Assembly: GCA_010093705.1 (NCBI GenBank)
Contig: MU006096.1
Span: forward strand, 1,318,483-1,382,482
Length of the DNA stretch: 64,000 nt
Origin: Patellaria atrata CBS 101060
Taxonomy: Eukaryota; Ascomycota; Dothideomycetes; Patellariales; Patellariaceae
Direction: 5' to 3'
Below the pieces are notes generated by a model. The model was not told where the DNA came from. It saw nothing but the letters and a program-made list of their open reading frames with translations, and ran no database searches. The first letter of the stretch is position 1, and every line of letters begins with the position of its first letter. Positions 11,201 through 21,704 of this stretch are shown one piece after another. The position numbers were made by a program, and so were the translations under genes.

Positions 11201-11863
11201 GCAATGGTGACAGGCGCCCAAAACGTGTTCTACCGCCCCAAAGAAAAAGCCCAGCAAGCGGACCAGAAGAGAACGCGATTCTTCCATCCAAAGGGCGACC
11301 ATCTCACATTGTTAAATGTATATCAGGAGTGGTTGAGAAGCGGGATGAGCGCGCCATGGTGTCACGAGCATTTCCTACAGCAAAAATCCCTACGAAGGAT
11401 CAAAGACGTGCGAGAGCAATTAGTCCAGATCGTGCAGAGACAACGACACAAGATCGTCAGCTGCGGCCGCGACACAGACCGCGTCCTCAAGTCCCTCTGC
11501 GCCGGTTTCTTCAGACACGCCGTGCGCAAAGATCCTCACGAAGGCTTCAAAACTCTCGTCGAGGGGACTCCGGTGTATATGCATCCTTCTTCCGCCCTCT
11601 TCGGTAAGCCCGGGGAGTGGGCGATCTATCAGGCCCTCGTCATGACGTCCAAGGAATACATGCACAATGTCACCGCCATCGATCCGAGGTGGCTCGTCGA
11701 GTTCGCCCCGACGTTCTTCAAGGTCGCGGGCAAAGACGGTCTCAGTAAGAGGAAGCTGGCGGAGAGGATCCAGCCGCTGCATAACCGGTTCGCGGGCGAG
11801 GATGACTGGAGGTTGAGCGCGCAGAAGAGGCAGGGTAGAGGTGGTGGTGGAACTTGGGGTTAA
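8243..11863 (+). CDS. PRP22: Pre-mRNA splicing ATP-dependent RNA helicase Prp22 (DEAH box)
   Basis: This is a single 1206-residue open frame without introns. Prp22 (human DHX8) releases spliced mRNA from the spliceosome and proofreads exon ligation in the nucleus. Order of domains: an N-terminal helical region (~1-80); an Arg/Ser- and Lys-rich linker (~130-215); an S1 RNA-binding domain (~229-310, with GHVTGVKSFGCFVNL and DGLVHVS), which marks Prp22 among DEAH helicases; Walker A GETGSGKTTQ (~555-564); DEAH (~660); SAT (~691); QRAGRAGR (~862); and the HA2/OB region to the end. All core motifs are intact and the length matches fungal orthologues. The last quarter of the gene is visibly richer in GC and third-position C than the first half. 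Confidence 0.97.
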   Translation: MEDLTALESLGLVSKVNSELQNHLGISDKTLAEFVIAQHEKSSSLDEFKSSLEAMGAEFPNSLIQSIDRLVLTLNPKYKAKEKKSNVEGVVDEKDRKARIFKGLAIPDAEPAFDAGNDGNDTLDDTFAALESLAKGTGPIGKKESGKRSVSPSDRDYRNGSNKRSRRSSPSRSKRKEDYGFMFDDGNGNTIEAPAIRPRGRNKDRRRNYEEDDRFDRPPPVEVDDEPILYKCYRGHVTGVKSFGCFVNLHNIKGSVDGLVHVSAMREGRVNDPSDFVSKGQEVWVKVTKIEGSRLSLSMKEVDQVTGRDLDPYKRIEHASGANSTAVRGRLSGNGQFDSPQSSVPVVEGIFSQKRDKKRLTSPERFEIKQLIASGVMSATDYPDIDEEYNEHGMREDEEDVDIEVREEEPPFLAGQTKQSLELSPIRIVKAPDGSMNRAAMSGEQIARERRELRQQEAQDKAVEEATKVDLSTQWNDPLARPDERKFASDLRSKGRNEVPDAMPEWKRISQGKEKNMGKRSNLSIKEQRETLPVFQFRNQFLEAVKVNQVMIVVGETGSGKTTQLTQYLAEAGYAGTNNPEMGQQGIIGCTQPRRVAAMSVAARVAEEVGCLLGNEVGYTIRFEDKTSADTKIKYMTDGILQREILLSPNLERYSVIMLDEAHERTIATDVLFALIRKALKRRPDLKLIVTSATLDADKFSSYFGEAPIFTIPGRTFPVQILYAKEPESDYVSAAITTVITIHLSEDLEGGDILVFLTGRDEIDTACSILQERMDSLGRSVPELLILPIYAALPTEVATRVFEPAGPGQRKVIIATNIAETSLTLEGVRFVVDTGFVKVSAYNPKMGMDTLQVSPISQAQAKQRAGRAGRTAPGTCYRLYTEAAYNTEMLATSLPEIQRSNMANTVLLLKAMGINDLLSFPWMDPPPVNVVLTALEELYALGALDDEGLLTRQGRQLADYPMDPTLGKTMLASVSLQCSDEVLSIIAMVTGAQNVFYRPKEKAQQADQKRTRFFHPKGDHLTLLNVYQEWLRSGMSAPWCHEHFLQQKSLRRIKDVREQLVQIVQRQRHKIVSCGRDTDRVLKSLCAGFFRHAVRKDPHEGFKTLVEGTPVYMHPSSALFGKPGEWAIYQALVMTSKEYMHNVTAIDPRWLVEFAPTFFKVAGKDGLSKRKLAERIQPLHNRFAGEDDWRLSAQKRQGRGGGGTWG

Positions 11864-12037
11864 GATAGCGATGGCGTAATGAAGTGTATTGCGTGTGCTT
11901 CTCTGAGCAGCTGGAGCACAATATATCTATCTACCGTATGATGCGTTCCATAATCCGAGTCCTGCACTCTGCGATCTGTTCCATATCCATAATCCATAAT
12001 CCATAACTCATCCCATCATCATCCAAACTTACAAATC

Positions 12038-12690
12038 ATGCCGTTCTCGCCTTCTGAACACCACGATCCTTCTCATCATCGCCCTCATACCCATCAGCCT
12101 CCGAAAACCCCCTTTTCAACACCCGTCCCGCACGCGCCTAGACCTCGCGCTTCCGCGCACACACGACCGACCAGCTATCCTCAGGATCCACAACCGCGTC
12201 CACCACGCCGTCGAAAACATCCACATCCTCCACGCCATCCGGGGAACTAGAGCCAGAACCGCAATGGGAGGAGCAGGGGGACCGGGCACCACAATCGTCC
12301 AGCCACATATATATAGCGACCCTGCAGTCCGCTTTCGTCACGCATCTCCACTCGTCCATCAGCTGTGCTGATACGGTTCCGCAGAGGAGGCCGGTTGGGG
12401 TTAGAGAGGCGATTCAGGCTCGACTGATGTACCATCGTTGTCGTCATCGTCGTCGACGGAGGAGGAGGAGGAGGAGGAGGAGGAGGAGGAGGAGGAACGA
12501 GAGGATGAGGAGGAGGTAGAAAGAGGTCTCTCCGCCGTACCAAGGACGCGGAGGCGGGGTTGGAGGATGGTCATTTTGAGTTGCATTTCTTTGGTGGTTG
12601 CAACTTCGATTGTGTTGTGCTGGTTCCAACATGTTAGCTCGGACCGTGTATCTTTGGTTCAGGGGGGGGGGGGGGGGGGGGGGGGGTGGT

Positions 12691-12721
<31 letters not shown>

Positions 12722-13000
12722 GGGGGTTTGCTTGCAGTGCGTAGAGATGGTTGCGGAATCGTGGGTATGACTGTGTCATCGCGGATACTGTTACGATGTT
12801 CTCCGTGGAGAACTGGAGCGAGGGTGATGTTGAGGGGGGAGGGAGTGGGAGACGGGGAGACGTATATGGGGGATAGACGACAATGGCATGGGAACACGAT
12901 AGAGGTCAGAATAGGGAATGGGGATGTACTTACAATAGACCAACTCGTATTGACAATGACAGAACACTACAATAGGGCCAAAGTCACAGTAGCCAAATAG
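12038..13000 (+). CDS. Tentative small single-pass membrane protein beside poly-G tract
   Basis: No clean gene model is possible. An ATG frame at 12038-12250 encodes a His/Pro-rich 70-residue peptide. After a possible acceptor at ~12402 a second frame reads Ser-rich, then a Glu13 run, RRGW, and a convincing membrane segment (MVILSCISLVVATSIVLCW) ending near 12630. A third frame ending at 13000 has coding-like sequence (GNTIEVRIGNGDVLTIDQ). The two poly-G runs between the second and third frames make the reading frame unreliable. I infer a small protein with an acidic N-terminus and one membrane helix, but I do not recognise it and it may not be a gene. Confidence 0.25.
12458..12496. repeat. 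(GGA)13 microsatellite
   Basis: Thirteen perfect GGA units lie on the plus strand, encoding a Glu run in the tentative frame. Confidence 0.95.
12662..12720. repeat. Double poly-G tract (G25-TGGT-G30)
   Basis: A run of 25 G (12662-12686), then TGGT, then 30 G (12691-12720) lies on the plus strand. Base counts in such runs are error-prone in any read type, so the true lengths and the frame across them are uncertain. Confidence 0.9.
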
Positions 13001-13309
13001 TCACAATAGGGGTGAAACTGACAACAGGAAAAAGTCACGGATCTGCTATCACGTCTCAACAAAGTCAACCACGAGACCCAGAAAGTAGAATTACAGATTA
13101 CATTACTATCTACGTACTCTACCTAACGACTCCCCCCTAACAACCCGGCTGAATCAAAACGCAGCAAATGCTGTACAAATGAGGTAAGAATCAGAAAGAG
13201 TGACTTTTACATATCTCCCAACTCCTCTCCCCTAATCTTCCCCTTTTCATCCTCCCTCTCCATCTCTCTATTTCCATCTCGCTTCAATTATTCTCGTTCA
13301 GCTGGTGTT
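13001..13309. other. Spacer downstream of GPI-protein gene
   Basis: About 310 bp with no gene seen. It is pyrimidine-rich just before the stop of the minus-strand GPI gene and is probably that gene's 3' untranslated region. Confidence 0.4.
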
Positions 13310-16300
13310 CTAAGCGACGAAGAACATAGCTGCTAAAACAACAGCCAATGCCGCAGTCTTGAACTTCACGTCGGCCGCACCTGAGGCAGGCGGGTAGGTC
13401 TCCGCTGGCTCGCTGGGCTCAGGAACGGGAACGGATGGATATTGCGAGGGTGGGACGACCGGGTAAGTCTCCGCTGGAGGTGCAGGCTCAGTCTCAATAG
13501 GCGGGGCAGGCTCAGTCTCGACTGGTGGAGCGGGTTGAGTCTCGACTGGTGGAGCGGGTTGAGTCTCGACAGGAGGCGCTGGATATGTTTCAATTGGTGG
13601 TGCAGGTTGAGTCTCGACAGGCGGCGCTGGTTGGGTCTCAACAGGAGGAGCTGGCTGCGACTCAATCTCCGGGGGAGGGCAGGGTGTTGTCGTCTCCTCA
13701 ACCAGTTGTGAAGGTGAAGGTGCGGGGTGACTTTCAACCGGTGGTGCTGGATGAGTTTCAACCGGTGGTGCGGAATGGGTTTCAACAGGAGGAGCTGGCT
13801 GCGTCTCAATCTCCGGGGGAGGGCAAGGTGTTGTCGTCTCCTCAACCGGTTGTGAAGGTGAAGGTGCGGGGTGACTTTCAACCGGTGGTGCGGGATGGGT
13901 TTCCACTGGTGGTGGGGGATGGGTTTCCACTGGTGGTGGGGGATGGGTTTCAACAGGAGGAGCTGGCTGCGTCTCAACCTCCGGGGGTGGGCAAGGTGTT
14001 GTAGGACTTTCAACTGGTGGTGCTGGGTGAGTTTCACCCGGTGGCGCTGGATGAGTTTCAACAGGAGGAACTGGATGAGTCTCCACAGGAGGAGCTGGAT
14101 GAGTCTCCACAGGAGGAGCTGGATGAGTCTCCACAGGAGGAGCTGGATGAGTCTCCACAGGAGGAGCTGGATGAGTCTCCACAGGAGGAGCTGGATGAGT
14201 CTCCACAGGAGGAGCTGGGTGAGTCTCCACAGGAGGAGCTGGATGAGTCTCAACTGGCGGAGGAACAAATGCAGACGTTTCGACGGGGTGGGAAGAATAT
14301 GGAGCCGGAGGTGGGGTCTCGACCTCAGAGGGGCAAGGTGTCGTTGTTTCCTCGGCAGGGTGCGAGGGAACAGGGACAGGAGGTTGAGTCTCGATCTCGG
14401 GAGGGCAAGGTGCCGTTGTCTCTTCTGCGGGTGGAGAAGGAACGGGAACGGGGTGGCTCTCAACTGGCTTTGTAGGGACGGGAGCTGGCGTAGATTCCAC
14501 AGGAGTTGGGCAAGGTAGAGTCTCAGTCTGGACTTGAGTAACAGGAACCTCCTTTGTAACAGTGTCAGCTTCAGTAGGGCAAGGCAGGGTCTCAGTCTGG
14601 ACCTGAGTAACAGGAACCTTCACGGTCTCGACTTCAGGGGATTCGGTGCAAGGAAGAGTCTCGATTTGAACCTGAGTTTTAACATGAGTCTGAACCTGAG
14701 TCTGAACCTGAGTTTGAATCTTTGTAATGGGAACCTCCTTGGTAATTGGGACTTCATGCGTCACCGTCTTCTCCTCACACTCAACTTCCTCGCATTCGGT
14801 TTTCTCTGGCATTGGGGGCATGGGAGCAGGAGTGGTCTCCTCACACGGCGTTGTTTCTGGTGCTGGAGGCATAGGAGCAGGCGTGGTCTCCTCACACGGC
14901 GTTGTTTCTGGCACTGGAGGCATAGGAACAGGGGTGGTTTCCTCACAAGGCGTTGTCTCAGCCGCGGGAGGGGTTATGACACGAGGTGGAATAACCATGT
15001 GCTCGGACGGTTTCGGCATGATAGAAGTCTCGCAATCTGGTACTCCAGCCCAAGGCCCGCAAGAGTGTTTGAGTCTCTGCTTGGGAGGTGCCGGCTTATG
15101 ATATGTTGGCATTGGAAGTTCCGACATGGGCATCGTTACAGGGGTCACCATAGTGAAGGTCCAGCATTTGGTAGTGTGGTGACGTTGCTTGCAGAATGTT
15201 GAAGTCGAACAAGCGGTCGTCGAGGTTGTCGAGGGATGGCATTCCTCATCGTCGTCCTCGCATTCAGGAGTTGGAGCGGGTTCATGATGCTCCGCTGGTT
15301 TTGTCGGCTTCGGGCTGATGGGATAGCAGTTCTCTTCACCCTCCTCGCATTCCTTGGTGGGTTTCGCTGGGATCGGGTAGCAGTTTTCTTCTCCCTCTTC
15401 ACATTCGTGCTCAGGTTCGGGGGGAACAGGGTGGCAATCTTCATCTCCATCCTCACAATCGTCGTCCTGCTCGGATCCTTCTTGTTCATGTTCATAACCA
15501 TGTCCATAGCCATGGTCATGATCAAGTTCGGAAGCTTCCTTCATGTCTTCGTTTCCCGAATCGTCTTCGTGTTCACCACGTGGGGTAATAGAAGCTATTT
15601 TCAGGTCGTAGAGTTCGTGGTAAACACCATTGTCATCGTAAACATAACCATCATACTCGGGATCTTCATCAGTATGCATAGTCTCAAACCCATGGCCTGT
15701 ATCGACTGTAACCTTATCACGTCTGTCATGACTATGAACATCATCTTGTAGCTTGTAGCAGTTCTTCTGACCTGGTTCGCACTTTGGCTTTGACTTTACG
15801 ACTTCGTGGCACCCTTCGGCTCCACATTCCTTCGGCTCTTCCACTTCATGACATTCTTTTCCATTGCACTTCTCAGTCTCATCCTCCCATGGATTGTTCC
15901 AGTATTCTTTTGGTTGAGATTCTGCGGTGCAAGACAGGCATTCCGGTTTCTCGAAGTGGACCTTACCGCCCCAAGCTTTCTTCTCTCCAATCTTCTTGAC
16001 CAGTAACTTGAGGTACTTCTTGAACTCCCCCTTGAGCTTCATGATCGGAATCCTGCAATCTTTGCATGGTTTGGGAAGTACATATGTGTCGGTATCCTTG
16101 TGGATTGGAGTGATGGGGCATTTGTCACAAAACTTGGCGAAGGAATATTTCTCACCCTCCTTAGAGAAGAAATTGATCTCATTCTTGATGAAGAGGTTGA
16201 CCACCTTTGGTTTGAGGACTTTTTCCACAGGAAGGTATTTCCCTTCCCCGTACAAGTCTTCGGATCTGGGGAGAACATGTTTCTCCTTTCCATTCCGTGA

Positions 16301-17395
16301 TTTCTTGTGTCCAAAGTCATTGATGAAATACTCCTTGTTGATCACGACAATCTTCTTGCAATCCTCACCTTTACACTTGGACTGAGGGGTTGGTTGGATG
16401 AAATGCGGGTAAGGTTTTGGAATGCAATCAGTGTCCTCTGGGTATTCGCAAGGTCTTGTCGGCTCCGGGGTTGGGTGAGGCTTGGGGTAAGGCACAAAGG
16501 GTTTATGTGGATCTCCGTGCACTGGAGGCCAGCAATGATCCTGCCCATGTGATTTACATGGGGTCATCTTGCAGTCTCCATCGTCAGCGTATTCGCATGG
16601 TCTGCCGTCGTCTACTGCCATGCAGTTCTTGTCTTCCAACGACTCGCACGGCCGTAAGTGTCCATGTTCGTCATATCCATTTTCATTATATCCTGGATGG
16701 TAAGTTGGTGGCGATTGGGTTGGTTCGGGGTGGGTTGGTTCGCAAAGAGTAGTAGAAACCGGAGATGGGCAAACAACCGTGGAGACCGGTGGTGGACAAA
16801 TTGTGGTAGGAACTGATGGAGGACAAACGGTCGAGCTCGCAGGGACACATACAGGTGTAGAAGTGATGCAAACAGGGGTGGATGTCGGGGTGACGCATAC
16901 AGGTGTAGAAGTCGCGACAACACAAGTAGGAAGTGCAACGGAGGACGAGGACGAGGACGAGGACGAGGTCGAAGATGAAGTACTGGCAGGCACTCGAATG
17001 ATCTCGACTATCACAACCTGCACTCGGATGACCAGAACTTGAACTGCAAGGACTGTCTCTTGGGGACCTTGCACCGTCATGGTAGACATGGTTGCTCCCT
17101 GTGTAATGGTATTTGGTGGAATATCTCCAGGATCATCTCCGACAACGGTCGTTGTCGAAGTAACCGTCTCAGTTGAGGTAACTGTCGAGACATTCGGGTC
17201 GACACCGATAGTGATGGTAACACTGGCGGCCTCTTCAAAGCATATTAGTACTGAGTTACTTTAAGGGGGGTTTCAAGGGGTGGGAGTTGAAAAGGTAAAA
17301 TCAATGCTCGTGAAGAATTACATACGTGGTTGTGGCAAAGCCCATGATAATTGGCCGAGGCCAACCATCAACAAGGCGATTGCCTTGGTGTACAT
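13310..17395 (-). CDS. GPI-anchored Pro/Thr-rich repetitive cell-surface protein
   Basis: Two exons, 17395-17326 and 17232-13310, with a 93-nt intron (GTATGT donor, TACTAAT branch), give 1330 residues. Exon 1 encodes a signal peptide (MYTKAIALLMVGLGQLSWA) and the splice joins ALPQP to QAASVTITIGV. A Ser/Thr-rich start is followed by several short Cys pairs of the type CE-x5-C (for example CEYPEDTDC, CEEGEENC), then TTPC-type repeats. A long Pro-rich region with PPVETHPA units follows. The end is a hydrophobic tail (ALAVVLAAMFFVA) after small residues, a classic GPI-attachment signal. The protein is therefore expected at the plasma membrane or covalently in the cell wall. No catalytic domain is visible; adhesion or wall structure is likely but unproven. 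Long frames in the other five readings here are repeat artefacts. Confidence 0.85.
14075..14242 (-). repeat. Seven 24-bp tandem repeats encoding PPVETHPA
   Basis: Six identical 24-bp units and a seventh with one mismatch lie head to tail inside the GPI-protein gene. More diverged units of the same octapeptide extend on both sides (about 13480-14270). The unit is a multiple of three, so copy changes keep the frame. Confidence 0.95.
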
Positions 17396-19488
17396 TGTGA
17401 CTGAGGAAGCGAATGTGATATGTGAAGCGAATGGAAAGGCCAAAGGAGAGAAGACCACCTGAAGCGTGAGAGGAGGAATCTCGAGGAATATAAAGAAAAG
17501 GGCACACAACACTAAGCATCTCATTAAGTTTGTACCATGGATAGATATGCCCATTCATTGCTTCATTTGACAATCCTCTTGCAGTCCTCCTGAATAGGGC
17601 TAGCTGTTGAATGAAGATATTGTTGAGATAGTCGATTTCAGTGGTTACATCTGCGCAACCACTTGATAGAATAGATCAAAACATCTTGAAATGTTTACCC
17701 CTGAATTTCAATTTTTTTTAAATCTTTTCTTTTTTTTTTTTACCCCAGTGGATGGGGCTTGCCCCTGTGTCTACCAGAATACTCATCTTGTGAACAGATG
17801 GTATCCACAGTTGGGACTTATATGCAATGGCTTCAGATAATGTTGGAGGAAAACGAATTATATGCTATGGAGCTCGATTGAGTAGCAAGGGTAGGACTTC
17901 ATATTTCCATAGCAGCAGTGACGAAAGTAACCTTTCTTTGACAATGAATATCCACCGAAAACTTTAGCCGCATCATGCTCGTTTAGGTTCCAGTGTCTTG
18001 AAGATTCGCGTTGAAAAAGGTAGTGCAGTTCGGTCAACGATTTATTAGGATTTTCGGTACCGATCAGTTTACTCCATTGACATCATGACTTCTTCATCTG
18101 CATTTATGTAACTATACATTTGGCTTTATCTTGAATTCAAGGAATAGAAAATGATGTTGATCAATGTTGAACCGTGTAAAATTATGACTGCTCAGCACAC
18201 GAATAATAACAAAGGTGTTATATAACACTTGGAACTAGTACTGCACTTAATGGATTTTGAAAGTGAAAGAAAGGGATAAGACTATGGTTAATATTCGGAT
18301 GGTCTTTGATATACCAGATGTAAAGAACTTCCCCCCTATAATAAGAGAATAAGAGAATAAGAGATCAAATTCTGTTCCTATTGTTAGGATTGGCTACCTC
18401 CCCCAACCACATCGGATGATAGATCAGTGGAACGGAGCGTTACAGAGTCTGATGTGGACCTCGAATCGAGAACGCATACTACCGCTGTACAAGCCTTCAG
18501 GATGTTGCAGCTGGAGAGTTGAGAATGATACCCACTCTCCACAATTTTCGGCTAAGACGGAGATTCGTGCGAACCCATCTCCTCTTCTTTAGGTTTCTCG
18601 AGGTGATGATTTTAAAGGTTGATGTGAGAGGATACAATAGAATGCTGAGGACGCAGTATGATCCCGAACCGGCCATTGCTACCGATGCATATGCATCCCC
18701 TTTTAAGTTTGCGGTCTACCTCCACCACGTACCTCCACAATAACCTCCAGTTTTCGCGTTCATAGCCTTGGGCGAATGATGGACTGTTCCCGTGCTCATC
18801 TTCAGTAGTAAGACAGGTATAGTTCTTCAAACACTCTCCAGTATCGCCTATGCGTCTAATCTTTCTTCTGGACTGTATTCGAGCGTGCGATATCGGTATC
18901 GGAGAAGGGTTCGTCCCTCTGTGGATCCTCATAAGCGATATCCCTGATGGCCTTATAGATGATTATAGGAGACGATTCATCCTAGTGTCCCATTTGTAAT
19001 CCATTGAGCTCTTGTTCTCCGGATTTACAGCTTCCTCGAAGGTTCTCTCTCGACTTGTGGACCGTGGAGCTAAAAAAAAAAAAAAAATCACGTTGAAGAG
19101 TCAATATTGACATCGTATGATTAGGAAAGGGCCCGTCCGGAGCTCATCCGTGAATGAAGCCTTTATTCTGAAGTCATTTGAGGTGTCTATAGATATGGTG
19201 TGCAACATTCTGATCAAAATGAAGGTGGATGGAAGTTTGTAGTCAGAGAAATTTCACAATGTTCCTTCCTGCAGATCCGCCCAGGGTCTCACAACGCCAG
19301 ACATGATGTCATCCATATATCAGTTTTCACTTCATTTCATCAGAATTAGGGGTCAATAGTAAGATTTATTTAATGTCAATTGTCATTTGGCATCTATAAC
19401 CGCTACATGTGTCCCCAAACCGGCCGCCCAGCATCTAGTCCCAAAAAGTCCTTCTTAGGTATAACTGCAACCCGAATATCTAAACAAT
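17396..19488. other. Long AT-rich intergenic region
   Basis: No gene is supported in these 2.1 kb. It contains T-rich runs at 17708-17742, a short ATAAGAG triplicate near 18341-18364 and an A15 run at ~19072-19087. Frames at 18519-18932 are short, overlap on both strands and lack coding character. The left part must be the promoter of the GPI-protein gene; the right part is the 3' flank of thioredoxin. Confidence 0.45.
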
Positions 19489-20111
19489 CTAAGCCTCCTT
19501 CGCGGTGTAGTTTGCTGAGATGGCCGCCTCGAGAGCCTTGGGGTTTGCGCCAACAATCTCTTCAACCTTCTCTCCATTCTTGAAGAGAAGGAAGGTGGGC
19601 ATAGCGCGGATGCCCAGCTCCTGAGCAACGTCGGGGAGCTCGTCGACATCGATCTTTAGGAATTGTGCGTCGGGGTACTTATCAGCAAGCCTAGATTGAA
19701 CTTTGTATTAGTATTTCTGGCCGAATTTCAAGAGCAGGATGCGGGGAAAACATACTTGACGAACTGAGGAGCGATGACCTTGCAAGGACCGCACCATGTT
19801 GCGAAGCAGTCAAGAACAACGAGGTTGTCTTTCTCGCCCAACGCAGTGTCGAACTCCTTCTTGCTATAGTGGGGAAAATGTGTTAGTAATGATTCTTATG
19901 TATTTGCCGCCGCAACAGACGATTCTCGGGAGGGATTCGGAAAGGGGTAAACTTACTTGACGAGGTTGTGAACACCCTTGCCCATTTTTGCGGTGATTGA
20001 AAAGTTCTTTGGAGTAAATATAGGTTTGTTGTAGAGTTGCGTAGGAGTTGAAAGTGCTGGCGATTGAGTGGTTGTGAGTAAAGTTCTTCTTAGAGCGGAA
20101 AATGCGGACAT
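19489..20111 (-). CDS. Thioredoxin with optional mitochondrial N-terminus
   Basis: Three exons, 20111-19957, 19863-19756 and 19690-19489, encode 154 residues from the upstream ATG, or 112 from the in-frame ATG at 19985 ([10 protein letters not shown]). The core has ATWCGPCK with the redox CGPC pair, the cis-Pro motif RAMPTF, and [13 protein letters not shown], all intact. Thioredoxin reduces protein disulfides and is recycled by thioredoxin reductase. The 42-residue extension (start [17 protein letters not shown]) is rich in Ser/Thr/Arg/Lys with no acidic residues, as in a matrix presequence. The upstream ATG has a poor context (T at -3); the downstream one is strong (A at -3, G at +4). Leaky scanning giving mitochondrial and cytosolic forms is therefore an inference well supported by the sequence. 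Confidence 0.93.
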
Positions 20112-20128
20112 GAAAGGAACTGAAGGGC

Positions 20129-20130
<2 letters not shown>

Positions 20131-20165
<35 letters not shown>
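20131..20165. repeat. (TA)17 microsatellite upstream of thioredoxin start
   Basis: A perfect 35-bp TA run ends 20 bp before the upstream thioredoxin ATG on the minus strand. It lies in the 5' untranslated region or core promoter. Confidence 0.95.
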
Positions 20166-20170
<5 letters not shown>

Positions 20171-21704
20171 GGAACGGACGAGAAAGAGGGACAGGGCGCA
20201 AATGATGCGAGATGGATTATCAATGTTGGAAAGTGCTGGCGTATTCTTGATGGGTAAAGGTATGGAAGGTTGCTCTGATGACTTTGTCCGCCTCGGACAA
20301 AACCTTGGGAGAAGGAAGGGTGGAAGGTTGTGGAGGGGTACAGAGCGGAGATGGCGCAATAGCGATAGACGACGCGGTGAGATTTACGGGGGAGAAAGGA
20401 GCTATGGGATTACGAAGATGTACTCACTTTGGAACGTTCGGACTTTTGTGAATTTGTCAAAGAGGATTTTGCTTGACAAAAGAGGATGGTGGTCTTTGAA
20501 GGAAATGGTGTAGAAGGTAAGTTAAAAGAGGTTATGTAGAGGGGTGTGGTGGGTGGTGGAACGGGCAAGTTCTGATGAGCGGGCAGCTTTGATTACTCAG
20601 TTCCAGTTCCATCCAAACCTAAATGTTCGTCATATGCCGTGCAAGCTATAGGCTTAGAGGGGGGCATTTTGGGGGCTAATAGTAAAGAAAAGCTTGCCCA
20701 CAGCCTGACCGCCCGGGTCTGGATTGCTTTGATTTATCAGGCATCAAATAGACAAGCCCTTAACGCCTTAAACTGCTTTCGCAGCCCTTGCTGGCTCTCC
20801 ACCATCCACCCTTATTGGACGTTCGCTGTTTACAGTTACGCTTTTTGGATACTGTCTAACTAAGATATGTCTAAATCCTAGGCCGATTACTATTGCGAAT
20901 ATATTCCAAATTCATCTTCGTCTCATTTCAGCGATATAGGTCCAACATCTTCTCTGTGTATCGTGGGAAGTATTGTACAGGTGCAATCCTAGCTATTCTG
21001 CTCATAAAGCCTCACTGTCATTCTCCAAGTTACTCGAATCAAAAGGTTGCAACACGAAGAAGGGACTATGATTGGGTTGGAAACATGAAAGTTAATTTAA
21101 ATGTATTTCTTCTGCGGGAACAACGCAGAGTTTCTGGTGATGCTAGTCCACCCATCCTCCAACAAAACCGGGTTGGCGGACCTTCCAATATATCACCGAT
21201 ACCATGCCCAGATCCGTCTATAGCATCCCTATAAAGCATCAAGCTCGTGGAAAAAAAGAATCGAACCGGTACCAAGACCAGATTGTGTACACAAGAAATA
21301 GAAGTAACAGTGGAAAATAAGCGCCTCCCGACCATCCGATTAACCAAATATGTCCCGTACGCAAATTGAACATCAACGCCAGAAGCCAGTAACCCAACCT
21401 CATCAGCAGAGCCAAGAAATTAAGAAGACAATGGGAGTAGCGCAAACTTACAAAGACACAACAACACGATCGTCAGGCTGATATCGACAGATAACAGACC
21501 AGCAACTAGGTAAAGGAGAGCGGGTGTTGAAACAATAAGGAAAGGTTTTAAAGAGCGTGGGTGACAATACAGGAAGGAAATTGGAAACGAGCGTGATGAT
21601 ACAAAGGAAATTGGAAAACGAGTGTTGTGTCTGACGAAAGGTTGCGTACTTTTGAAAATCATGCATTTACCAAACATTGTTTCTTAACCCCAGAAGCGCG
21701 AATT
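20166..21704. other. Intergenic region between thioredoxin and large disordered protein
   Basis: About 1.5 kb with no supported gene. The right part should be the 3' untranslated region of the next minus-strand gene. A hydrophobic frame near 21239-21445 is AT-driven and begins inside that flank, so I do not call it. Confidence 0.4.

Noticed and set aside
13366-14518. Long open frames on both strands inside the repeat field of the surface protein gene (up to ~365 codons)
   Set aside because: The 24-bp repeat is a multiple of three, so any frame without a stop in one unit stays open. The translations are Leu/Arg or Trp/Ser repeats without structure, and the GPI-protein frame has the signal peptide and anchor.
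21239-21445. Hydrophobic 68-codon minus frame
   Set aside because: It lies in the 3' flank of a minus-strand gene and is driven by AT-rich sequence. No signal, partner exon or motif was found.
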